Below, piece after piece: positions 1 through 6,360 of a stretch of 17,662 nucleotides of DNA. A model generated the notes under the pieces. That model worked only from the letters and a program-made list of their open reading frames with translations, did not search any database and was not told the origin of the DNA. Made by a program: the position numbers and the translations under genes. The stretch is taken from positions 1 to 17,662 of the forward strand of contig CBFHGY010000045.1 in NCBI GenBank assembly GCA_965655465.1. The letters are read 5' to 3'. Positions within the stretch are counted from its first letter, which is position 1, and each line of letters starts with the position of its first letter. Origin of the DNA: VMCP01 sp965655465 (GTDB lineage: Bacteria; Bacteroidota; Bacteroidia; NS11-12g; UBA955).

Positions 1-127
1 TACTGGCACCCGACGGCACGGCCGCACGGCCGAAACCGCCATCTTCAGTGAAAACTTCCGCCTCAACGGTAGGATTGCCTCTAGAATCTAAAATCTGACG
101 GGCTTGAATGTGGGTAATTTGACTCAT
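1..127 (-). CDS. eno: Enolase, N-terminal 42 residues (3' end outside window)
   Basis: Enolase interconverts 2-phosphoglycerate and phosphoenolpyruvate in glycolysis, in the cytosol. The minus-strand reading from an ATG at 125-127 begins MSQITHIQARQILDSRGNPT and reaches AAVPSGAS at the window edge. The ARQILDSRGNPTVE block and the following AAVPSGAS loop are hallmarks of the enolase N-terminal domain. Only about a tenth of the usual ~430 residues is present, so the catalytic barrel cannot be inspected. It lies 93 nt downstream of carA on the same strand. I see no convincing terminator or promoter in that gap, so it may be co-transcribed with carA. The identification is firm; completeness cannot be judged. 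Confidence 0.95.
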   Translation of the reverse strand, partial: MSQITHIQARQILDSRGNPTVEAEVFTEDGGFGRAAVPSGAS

Positions 128-220
128 AATGGTATATTTTTATTTTTTGAGAAAGCTTATTGTAAGATTTGTGGCGGTTCAAGTCACATTGCACTAGCAC
201 GCCGCAAACCCAATGTTTGG

Positions 221-1324
221 TTATTTTTTGTGTTGATTGATTAGGCTTATAAAATCATCGAATAAATACAATGAATCGTGAGGCCCTGGTGAGGCTTCTG
301 GATGGTGTTGCACGGAAAATGCAGGCTTATCTTTACGCGCAATCCCTTCCACAGTATTATCATTGAGATTAACGTGGGTTAAGGTTATTGTATCTGCAAG
401 GTCTTCATCGTAGGCAACTGCAAAACCATGATTTTGACTGGTAATTTCAGATCTGCCCGTAATTAAGTTTTTCACGGGATGATTGCAACCGCGATGTCCG
501 TGGTGCATTTTATAGGTTTTTAAACCACTGGCCAAACTCAGTAATTGATGGCCCAAACAAATCCCAAAGCTAGGTATTCCAGATTCTACAACATCCTTAA
601 CCGTAGCAATGGCATCGACCATAGATGCTGGGTCACCAGGACCGTTAGAGATCATAAACCCATCAGGATTCCAGGCTAATATTTCAGAGGCTGGGGTATT
701 GTAAGGAAACACACCAAGATCACACCCCCTTTTTTTCAATTCACGGGAAATGTTTTCTTTATTACCAAAATCGATGAGTGCAACACGATGCTGGGCATTT
801 TCACCCGCACTTTCATAAAAATGGGACGTTGAAACTTGGGGCGCTAAATTCAAACCCGTCATATCCGGGATTTCTAAAACGGTTTTCTTTAAGGCTTCAA
901 CGTCTAGAATTTCAGAAGAAATAATGGCATTTTGTGCACCAGTATCGCGCAAATGTGCTACAAGCTTGCGGGTATCAATATCTGAAATCCCTACAATTTG
1001 ATGATCTATAAAATACTGATCAAGACTTCCACTTCCCTGCTTTCTTGAAAAATTAGGAGAAAATTTCTTACAAACTAATCCAGATATTTTTATGGAGTCA
1101 CTTTCAATTTCTTCGGAATGCACGCCATAATTTCCGATATGATCGGAAGTCATTACGACGATTTGACCGAAGTAAGAAGGGTCCGTAAAGATTTCTTGGT
1201 AACCGGTCATGCCTGTGTTGAAACAAATTTCTCCGGTGCTTGTGCCAATTTTTCCGATGGCATTTCCTTCAAAGACAGAACCGTCTTGAAGTACTAATAG
1301 GGCTTTAGATAGTTGTGGATTCAC
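221..1324 (-). CDS. carA: Carbamoyl-phosphate synthase small (glutaminase) subunit
   Basis: CarA hydrolyses glutamine and passes ammonia to CarB to make carbamoyl phosphate for pyrimidine and arginine synthesis. The 367-residue product has the CarA-specific N-terminal domain (GMTGYQEIFTDPSYFGQ, residues 38-54; HIGNYG, 62-67), then a class I amidotransferase domain from about residue 180. The nucleophile is Cys256 in GICLGHQ, with His341 and Glu343 in HHPEASPGPHD. All three catalytic residues are therefore present and the length is near the usual 360-380. The start is a GTG at 1322-1324; the first in-frame ATG, at residue 39, would remove conserved sequence, so GTG is preferred. No carB is visible. 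It is followed by eno, and a candidate promoter lies just upstream. Confidence 0.97.
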   Translation of the reverse strand: MNPQLSKALLVLQDGSVFEGNAIGKIGTSTGEICFNTGMTGYQEIFTDPSYFGQIVVMTSDHIGNYGVHSEEIESDSIKISGLVCKKFSPNFSRKQGSGSLDQYFIDHQIVGISDIDTRKLVAHLRDTGAQNAIISSEILDVEALKKTVLEIPDMTGLNLAPQVSTSHFYESAGENAQHRVALIDFGNKENISRELKKRGCDLGVFPYNTPASEILAWNPDGFMISNGPGDPASMVDAIATVKDVVESGIPSFGICLGHQLLSLASGLKTYKMHHGHRGCNHPVKNLITGRSEITSQNHGFAVAYDEDLADTITLTHVNLNDNTVEGIARKDKPAFSVQHHPEASPGPHDSLYLFDDFISLINQHKK

Positions 1325-1334
1325 TCTAAGGATG

Positions 1335-1392
1335 CAAATTTGGGCAATTGTGGTGATTTAACCAAATAAATGGACCTTATGTTACCCACAAA
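1335..1392 (-). promoter_or_regulatory. Candidate Bacteroidota-type promoter(s) of carA
   Basis: Read on the minus strand there are two overlapping matches to the Bacteroidota consensus (TTG at -33, TAnnTTTG at -7). The nearer has TTG at 1365-1363, a 20-nt spacer and CAAATTTG at 1342-1335, ending 10 nt before the GTG start. The farther has TTTG at 1392-1389, an 18-nt spacer and TTTATTTG at 1370-1363. Each -7 element carries one mismatch to the TA. AT-rich intergenic DNA gives such matches by chance, so this is a prediction only. Confidence 0.35.
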
Positions 1393-1608
1393 TATTCGCA
1401 AGTACTTCTTGTTAACCGCGGGTTGGTACTGGCCTTAACTCTGAACATCTAGGAAGCCTTTATGTCCATGTTTGAAGCCAAGTTAATCCGTGTAATCGGC
1501 GAAATCAAAATTGAATAATTTTAAGCGAATAATCGAATACCATTACTGCGATTGGGAATCCATAAACACAAATTGCAGCAGTTCTCTATAGTTGATATAT
1601 CAATCGAA

Positions 1609-2655
1609 TTATTCAAATTCAGCCGATTGGGGTTTCCAAAGCGAGTACAACATGCTTAAACTAAGCACTCCTAAAATAACCAATAAGTTATGAATATGAT
1701 TAAACCCAATGGCATGAAATTGATGTTCCAAAAGCATTTTGGTCCCTATAAATACAAGAATGGCGGCTAGTCCATATTTCAACGCCCAGAATTTATCGAT
1801 ACCGTGTCCGATTAAAAAATATAAGCTGCGCAATCCCAAAATAGCGAAAATATTAGAAAAGAAGACCAAATACGGATCTCGCGTTATTCCAAAAACCGCA
1901 GGAACACTATCGATAGCGAAAACAACATCCGTAAATTCGATAATGAGTAGAACTACGAACAATACAGTAACGTGTAAAACTCCATTTTCACGTATAAAGA
2001 AATGTCCCCGATCATTAGAAACCTCCGAAACTGGGAATATTTTCTTAACGGCTTTCATTATAAAATGTTCTTTGGGATCTTGGGACTCTTTTTCTTTTTC
2101 GAAGGCCAATTTCAGGCCCGAGAACAGCAATAATGCGCCAAATACATACATTACCCATTCAAACTTTTGAATGGCGGCGCTTCCCAAATAAATAAAAATA
2201 AAGCGAAGTACCATGGCTCCAATCACACCCCACAATAAAATTTTTCTTTCATTATGTTCTCGAACGTGGAAAGATTTAAATACTAAAAGCATTACGAATA
2301 AATTATCGATGCTTAATGCGTATTCCAATAAATATCCCGAAAAATAAAGCCACATTGAAGTTGTTTGGAAGGATTTCATCGAAGATTCGAAATCCGATTT
2401 CATTTCAAACGAATTGCCATATTTCTGATGATATGCCTTTAATTGATCGAAGGTATGAATTTCATGAAGGTGTGGAATCAAAAAATAAATGGCCACTACT
2501 GAAGCAAGCCCTAAAAGAAACCAAAACAGGCTTCTTTTTATGCTTTCCTTAAGTGTTAAATGCCCATCATCATCTTTAGATAGAAGTCCTAAATCTAAAA
2601 TTAACGATAAAGCAATAACTGCCACAAGCACAATTAAAACGAGGGTAGATTCCAT
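1609..2655 (-). CDS. TerC/Alx-family integral membrane protein, probable metal exporter
   Basis: The 348-residue product is a polytopic membrane protein of the TerC family, with about nine hydrophobic segments (near residues 4-23, 42-61, 102-126, 138-158, 167-184, 226-248, 262-282, 291-308, 320-339). The two family signature blocks are present in membrane segments: EYALSIDNLFV (111-121) and EFTDVVFAIDSVPA (240-253). Their acidic residues are thought to bind the metal. Characterised relatives such as Alx export manganese; others are named for tellurium resistance. Manganese export is inferred from the family, not shown by the sequence. The gene is divergent from the S46 peptidase across 62 nt and is followed by 284 nt before carA. 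I see no intrinsic terminator after it. The ATG at 2655 is directly supported by the N-terminal membrane segment. Confidence 0.9.
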   Translation of the reverse strand: MESTLVLIVLVAVIALSLILDLGLLSKDDDGHLTLKESIKRSLFWFLLGLASVVAIYFLIPHLHEIHTFDQLKAYHQKYGNSFEMKSDFESSMKSFQTTSMWLYFSGYLLEYALSIDNLFVMLLVFKSFHVREHNERKILLWGVIGAMVLRFIFIYLGSAAIQKFEWVMYVFGALLLFSGLKLAFEKEKESQDPKEHFIMKAVKKIFPVSEVSNDRGHFFIRENGVLHVTVLFVVLLIIEFTDVVFAIDSVPAVFGITRDPYLVFFSNIFAILGLRSLYFLIGHGIDKFWALKYGLAAILVFIGTKMLLEHQFHAIGFNHIHNLLVILGVLSLSMLYSLWKPQSAEFE

Positions 2656-2663
2656 TTAAGTTG

Positions 2664-2693
2664 CAAAAATCGGCTCTTTTGTTGGCAAAACAA
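2664..2693 (-). promoter_or_regulatory. Candidate promoter of the terC-family gene
   Basis: On the minus strand, TTG (2693-2691), a 19-nt spacer and GATTTTTG (2671-2664) resemble the Bacteroidota -33/-7 pair with one mismatch (G for the first T of TAnnTTTG). The -7 element ends only 8 nt before the ATG, implying a very short leader. It overlaps the oppositely directed peptidase promoter. Confidence 0.45.
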
Positions 2694-2713
2694 CACAGAA
2701 GCACTTAGTTTTG
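2679..2713 (+). promoter_or_regulatory. Candidate promoter of the S46 peptidase gene
   Basis: TAGTTTTG at 2706-2713 matches the Bacteroidota -7 consensus TAnnTTTG exactly. Upstream TTG triplets lie at 2679-2681 (spacer 24) and 2682-2684 (spacer 21, the better fit). Only four bases (TTAA) separate the -7 element from the ATG at 2718, so a transcript made from it would be leaderless or nearly so. Transcription could instead start farther upstream. Confidence 0.45.
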
Positions 2714-2717
2714 TTAA

Positions 2718-4892
2718 ATGAACAACGTATTTGGTCGAATTTTCACAAGAGTGAGTGCGGCGCTACTCGCTTTTTTACTGGTTTTTGTAGGATCATCATA
2801 TACCCCAGAAGAGGGTATGTTTCCATTAAATTACCTCAATATTACCCAGTTAAAAAATGCGGGCATGCAATTAGATGCAGAAGATATTTTCAATCCAGGT
2901 CAAGTTTCCTTAACCGATGCCTTAGTAAATGTGGGTGGTTGCACGGGATCTTTTATTTCAACAGAGGGTCTGATTATCACCAACCACCATTGCGTTTACG
3001 GCAATGTGGCACGATTAAGCTCATCCGAACATAATTATTTGGAGAATGGATTTGTGGCTAAAGAAAAATCTCAGGAGTTGCCCGTTTCTATGCCTTGTAA
3101 AATAACCCAAAGTTACGAGGACGTGAGTGAACTTGTGTTAGAAGGTACTTCAGAAACCAACACCCCTGCTGAGCGTTTTGAATTAATCGGAAAAAACATC
3201 CAAGAAATCATCAAAAAAGAAAAGTCCAAATACCCAGAACTAACTATAGAAGTTTCTGAAATGTTTACGGGTAAAAGTTATACATTATTCCGATATATCT
3301 TTTTACAGGATGTGCGTTTGGTTATGGCTCCTCCGCTAACCGTAGGACAATTCGGAGGGGATACCGACAATTGGGAATGGCCACGTCATAACGGTGACTT
3401 CTCCTTAGTTCGCGCATACGTGGGTAAAGACGGAAAACCTGCTCCATACTCAAAAGACAACATCCCCTACACTCCAAAGAACACGTTAAAAATCAATCCT
3501 AAAGGAACCCAAGAAAACGATTTCGTGTTTATTATGGGATATCCTGGTCGCACTTTCAGACACGAAAGTGGATCTTATTTACAGTTCCAACAAGAGGTTC
3601 AATTGCCTGTTATCCAGGAATTTTTTAAAGAGTATATCGATTGGATGAAGGAATTGAGTGCAGATAATACCGACAAAAGATTGGCGCTTGCCGGAACTAT
3701 ACAAAGTTTAGAAAACACAGAAAAAAATTATCGCGGTAAAATCCAAGGTTTGCGTCGTACCGATATTGTTCAAGCACGTCAAGCTCAAGATTTAGCATTG
3801 AAAACATCATATAAAAGAGGCAGTAATGAAGGCAATCAAGCAGAAAAAGTGGTTAAACGAATAGACGAAATTTGGAATTTACGTAATCGGTATGGGGCCG
3901 CTTATTTCTATTCCCAAAGTTTTATTCGGCAATCTAAAGCTTTCCAAATAGCACTAATTACACAAGAAGTGATCCAAATATTGGAAACATCTCCTGTAAA
4001 GGGAAACAAAACCGCTACAGATTCCACTTTGAACACATATCAAAAGCTCATTAAACGCATGTATCCACTTTTGGATGAAGAACTCGAGCGACGGGCATTC
4101 GTGAAAATTTCCAACGGAATCATAGAAAATGCGCAAAATATAGGCAGTCCCGAAATAACCACTAACTTATCCCTTAATAAGCTTAACGAAAAAGAAGCTC
4201 AAACCTTGGCTAAAGATGTACTACTAAACAACCAGGCAATGTTAAAACTCCTTAATAAGGATCCGAATAAATTATTAAACACAGTGCGTAAAAGCGCCAT
4301 ATTTCAACGTGTTTCAGGAATGCAAGCGTCACGCACTCATATTCTAAATAATTGGAGAGAAACCGAATTGGAATTGGCATCTTTAATGCCTCAGTATATA
4401 GGTTTCCGTGAGGATTATTTGCAGTCGAAGTTCATTCCTGATGCGAATAGCACAATGCGATTAACGTACGGATATATCAAATCATATAAACCCAATGACG
4501 GGGAAATACATTACCCTTTTACTTCATTAGATGGTATATTCGAAAAAGCCAACACGCAACCAGATTATCGATTGCCATCAGACGTACAAGATAAATTACG
4601 GCAAAAGGACGTACCTGCCATTTTTAAAGATCCCAAAACAGGTAAAATCGTAGTAGGTATTTTGTATAATATGGATACTACCGGTGGCAATTCAGGGTCC
4701 CCAGTATTAAATTCTCGCGGAGAATTAATTGGTATTAACTTTGATAGGAGCTTTACGGCTACCATTAATGACTATGCTTGGAATGAGCAATACTCAAGAA
4801 GTATCGGTTGCGACATTAGATATGTACTCTATGTACTTAAATATGTAAGTCAAGCCAATAAAGTCATCGATGAAATGGGAGTTAAATTGTGA
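2718..4892 (+). CDS. S46-family dipeptidyl-peptidase, DPP11-like (Asp/Glu preference predicted)
   Basis: S46 peptidases remove dipeptides from the N-terminus of peptides, usually in the periplasm of Bacteroidota that live on protein. The 724-residue product starts with a signal-peptide-like segment (basic residues 7 and 11, hydrophobic core about 13-25, no lipobox cysteine). The chymotrypsin-like triad is visible as His91 in TNHHC, Asp227 in WPRHNGDFSL and Ser659 in GGNSGSPV. Between them lies the long helical region typical of the family. Eighteen residues after the serine is Arg677 (GINFDR), the position where DPP11 has Arg and DPP7 has Gly, so preference for Asp or Glu at P1 is predicted. 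The C-terminus, ending GVKL, shows no type IX sorting domain. It heads a plus-strand group with the rhodanese gene 44 nt downstream. The family is certain; the specificity is inferred. Confidence 0.95.
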   Translation: MNNVFGRIFTRVSAALLAFLLVFVGSSYTPEEGMFPLNYLNITQLKNAGMQLDAEDIFNPGQVSLTDALVNVGGCTGSFISTEGLIITNHHCVYGNVARLSSSEHNYLENGFVAKEKSQELPVSMPCKITQSYEDVSELVLEGTSETNTPAERFELIGKNIQEIIKKEKSKYPELTIEVSEMFTGKSYTLFRYIFLQDVRLVMAPPLTVGQFGGDTDNWEWPRHNGDFSLVRAYVGKDGKPAPYSKDNIPYTPKNTLKINPKGTQENDFVFIMGYPGRTFRHESGSYLQFQQEVQLPVIQEFFKEYIDWMKELSADNTDKRLALAGTIQSLENTEKNYRGKIQGLRRTDIVQARQAQDLALKTSYKRGSNEGNQAEKVVKRIDEIWNLRNRYGAAYFYSQSFIRQSKAFQIALITQEVIQILETSPVKGNKTATDSTLNTYQKLIKRMYPLLDEELERRAFVKISNGIIENAQNIGSPEITTNLSLNKLNEKEAQTLAKDVLLNNQAMLKLLNKDPNKLLNTVRKSAIFQRVSGMQASRTHILNNWRETELELASLMPQYIGFREDYLQSKFIPDANSTMRLTYGYIKSYKPNDGEIHYPFTSLDGIFEKANTQPDYRLPSDVQDKLRQKDVPAIFKDPKTGKIVVGILYNMDTTGGNSGSPVLNSRGELIGINFDRSFTATINDYAWNEQYSRSIGCDIRYVLYVLKYVSQANKVIDEMGVKL

Positions 4893-4936
4893 GAATAGTC
4901 ACTAATTCAATAATCAAATAATACGAAATTTGTGTC

Positions 4937-5245
4937 ATGGGAATATTATCATCATTATTCGGAAGTAAAAATAAAGTAGATTTGGGCGAATTAATTGCAC
5001 AAGGTGCACAAATTATTGATGTTCGCTCTCCTGCTGAATATGCATCGGGACACATAAAAAAAGCCATCAATATACCTTTGGACAAACTGCCACAGGCTTT
5101 AAAAAAGGTATCCAAAGATAAACCCGTTATAACCTGTTGCGCTTCTGGCATGAGAAGTGCATCAGCAAAAAGCATATTGAGTAAAGCAGGATATAATGTT
5201 CAGAATGGAGGTGCCTGGACTAATTTACGAAAATACGAGAAATGA
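4937..5245 (+). CDS. Single-domain rhodanese-like sulfurtransferase
   Basis: This 102-residue protein is one rhodanese domain of the GlpE/PspE size class. Such proteins carry sulfur as a persulfide on a cysteine and hand it to a thiol acceptor. Visible motifs are the substrate-side DVRSPAEYASGHIKKAINIP (28-47) and the active-site loop CCASGMRS, where Cys68 fits the CxxGxR pattern and Arg73 closes it. The C-terminal NGGAW (90-94) is also typical. There is no signal peptide; the N-terminal MGILSSLFGSK looks like a short amphipathic lead-in, so a cytosolic location is likely. It follows the S46 peptidase by 44 nt, and its TGA overlaps the ATG of the thioredoxin gene, implying coupled translation and a functional link. 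The physiological sulfur donor cannot be read from the sequence. Confidence 0.92.
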   Translation: MGILSSLFGSKNKVDLGELIAQGAQIIDVRSPAEYASGHIKKAINIPLDKLPQALKKVSKDKPVITCCASGMRSASAKSILSKAGYNVQNGGAWTNLRKYEK

Positions 5246-5544
5246 GCAAATTTCAAGACTTAATCAATCAAAGCAAACCGGTACTGGTAGATTTTACTGC
5301 ATCATGGTGTGGACCTTGTAAAGTACAAGCACCCATTCTTGAAAAAGTAAAAGGGGAAGTTGGCGATCGAGCGAGTATCGTAAAGATAGACGTAGATAAA
5401 AACCCTGGAATCGCAAAAAACATGCAAATTCAAGGGGTACCAACTTTGATATTGTTTCGTAACGGAAAACAAGTTTGGCGTAAGTCGGGAGTAGTTGACC
5501 AAGGAACCTTAGTTACCTTAATTCAACAGCATGGTGTAAAGTAA
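5242..5544 (+). CDS. Thioredoxin
   Basis: The product is a 100-residue thioredoxin that reduces protein disulfides with electrons normally supplied by thioredoxin reductase. The active site WCGPC is at residues 22-26 with the preceding VDFTASWCGPC strand, and the cis-proline is Pro67 in GVPTLILF. Pro67 packs against the active site in this fold. The length is slightly under the usual 105-110 residues but the fold elements are complete. There is no signal peptide, so it is likely cytosolic. The start ATG overlaps the rhodanese stop (ATGA), and a strong intrinsic terminator follows about 70 nt downstream. It may recycle the persulfide or oxidised cysteine of the adjacent rhodanese, but that is inference. 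It may not be the cell's main thioredoxin, so I give no symbol. Confidence 0.93.
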   Translation: MSKFQDLINQSKPVLVDFTASWCGPCKVQAPILEKVKGEVGDRASIVKIDVDKNPGIAKNMQIQGVPTLILFRNGKQVWRKSGVVDQGTLVTLIQQHGVK

Positions 5545-5615
5545 TGGATTTTAGTATCTAATAATTTTCAAACCCAAAAGAAGGTCAGCATTAAAGTTTT
5601 AAAAGTAATAAAATC

Positions 5616-5647
5616 AACCTCGGAAGATAGCACTTTCGAGGTTTTTT
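5616..5647 (+). terminator. Intrinsic terminator after the peptidase-rhodanese-thioredoxin group
   Basis: AACCTCG at 5616-5622 pairs with CGAGGTT at 5637-5643, and the stem extends inward through partly matched GAAG/CTTT bases. A run of T from 5642 to 5647 follows directly. It lies 72 nt after the thioredoxin stop. Its strength for the plus strand is clear; on the minus strand the T-run is weaker. Confidence 0.85.
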
Positions 5648-5783
5648 GTTTCCGAGAATCATGGATTATGGTGTGTCCATACCCTATTGCATCCACAATA
5701 CTACCAAATAAACCTGAGAACCGAATCAAATACTCCAAATAACAAAACTTTACAATCACCCATATCCGGTTCATACTAAAACG

Positions 5784-5811
5784 AAAAAAGGCCGCAATTG
5801 CGGCCTTTTTT
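5784..5811 (-). terminator. Bidirectional intrinsic terminator of the ribosomal/rpoA operon
   Basis: The perfect palindrome GGCCGCAATTGCGGCC (5790-5805) has six A on its left (5784-5789) and six T on its right (5806-5811). Both strands therefore read as a GC-rich hairpin followed by a U-run. It sits 20 nt past the rplQ stop and should end the super-operon transcript, while also backing up the plus-strand terminator at 5616-5647. Confidence 0.92.
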
Positions 5812-5831
5812 ATATAGTACGAGTAAACGAA

Positions 5832-6356
5832 TTATTCAGCAGATGCATCTGCATCTGTAGATTTAACGTCTTCAACTTGAGCTTCTTGATCTACAGTGTT
5901 AGCAGGAGCTGCAGGAGTTGTTTTTGCAGTAGCACCACGACGAGAGCGACGGGTAGTAGATTTCTTCTTATCTTCTTTATTGAATCCATCAAAGTATTCA
6001 TTAAAGTCTACAAGTTCAATCATAGCCATATCGGCATTATCTCCCATACGATTTCCTATTTTCAAGATACGCGTATAACCACCAGGACGGTTAGCCACTT
6101 TTTCACCTACAACAGTGAAAAGTTCACTTACCGCATGTTTATCTTTAAGATAAGCAAAAACAGTTCTTTGGTTATGGGTACAAGAATCTTTACTTTTGGT
6201 AATAAGAGGTTCTACATACACACGCAAAGCTTTTGCTTTAGCAATAGTAGTAACAATACGCTTATGTTTGATCAAAGAAGAAGCCATGTTCGCCAACATC
6301 GCTTTACGGTGTGACGTAGTTCTACTTAAATGGTTTATTTTTTTACCGTGTCTCAT
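5832..6356 (-). CDS. rplQ: 50S ribosomal protein L17
   Basis: L17 binds 23S rRNA in the large subunit near the tunnel exit. The product begins with the hallmark MRHGKKINHLSRTTSHRKAM and carries the conserved RPGGYTRILKIGNRMGDNA stretch (90-108). At 174 residues it is longer than the 127 of E. coli. The core ends near residue 120 and is followed by a low-complexity tail, first basic (KKKSTTRRSRRG, 130-141), then Ala/Thr/Pro-rich, then acidic to the end. Tails of this type are common on L17 of Bacteroidota. It is the last gene of the operon, 4 nt after rpoA, with a terminator 20 nt downstream. Confidence 0.97.
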   Translation of the reverse strand: MRHGKKINHLSRTTSHRKAMLANMASSLIKHKRIVTTIAKAKALRVYVEPLITKSKDSCTHNQRTVFAYLKDKHAVSELFTVVGEKVANRPGGYTRILKIGNRMGDNADMAMIELVDFNEYFDGFNKEDKKKSTTRRSRRGATAKTTPAAPANTVDQEAQVEDVKSTDADASAE

Positions 6357-6360
6357 TTAT

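Noticed and set aside
128..220. Terminator between carA and eno (CAAAC/GTTTG inverted repeat near 208-222)
   Set aside because: The stem has only five weak pairs and no T-run follows on the minus strand.
1462..1518. An 18-codon plus-strand reading frame (MSMFEAKLIRVIGEIKIE) upstream of carA
   Set aside because: Too short to support, no family recognised, no clear promoter, and it opposes the flanking genes.
2656..2717. A manganese (yybP-ykoY) riboswitch upstream of the terC-family gene
   Set aside because: Such riboswitches often precede this family but need roughly 100 nt or more. The whole intergenic gap is 62 nt and contains promoter elements.
4893..4936. A separate promoter for the rhodanese gene (GAAATTTG at 4925-4932)
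   Set aside because: One mismatch to the -7 consensus and no TTG at a suitable distance. Co-transcription with the peptidase gene is simpler.
5568..5774. A 68-codon minus-strand reading frame between the thioredoxin gene and rplQ
   Set aside because: It overlaps the terminator hairpin at 5616-5647, has no recognisable domain and no plausible promoter between it and the operon terminator.
5877..6314. Long plus-strand reading frames antisense to rplQ, rpoA and other ribosomal genes
   Set aside because: They mirror well-supported genes on the other strand, show no domain and encode unnatural-looking compositions.
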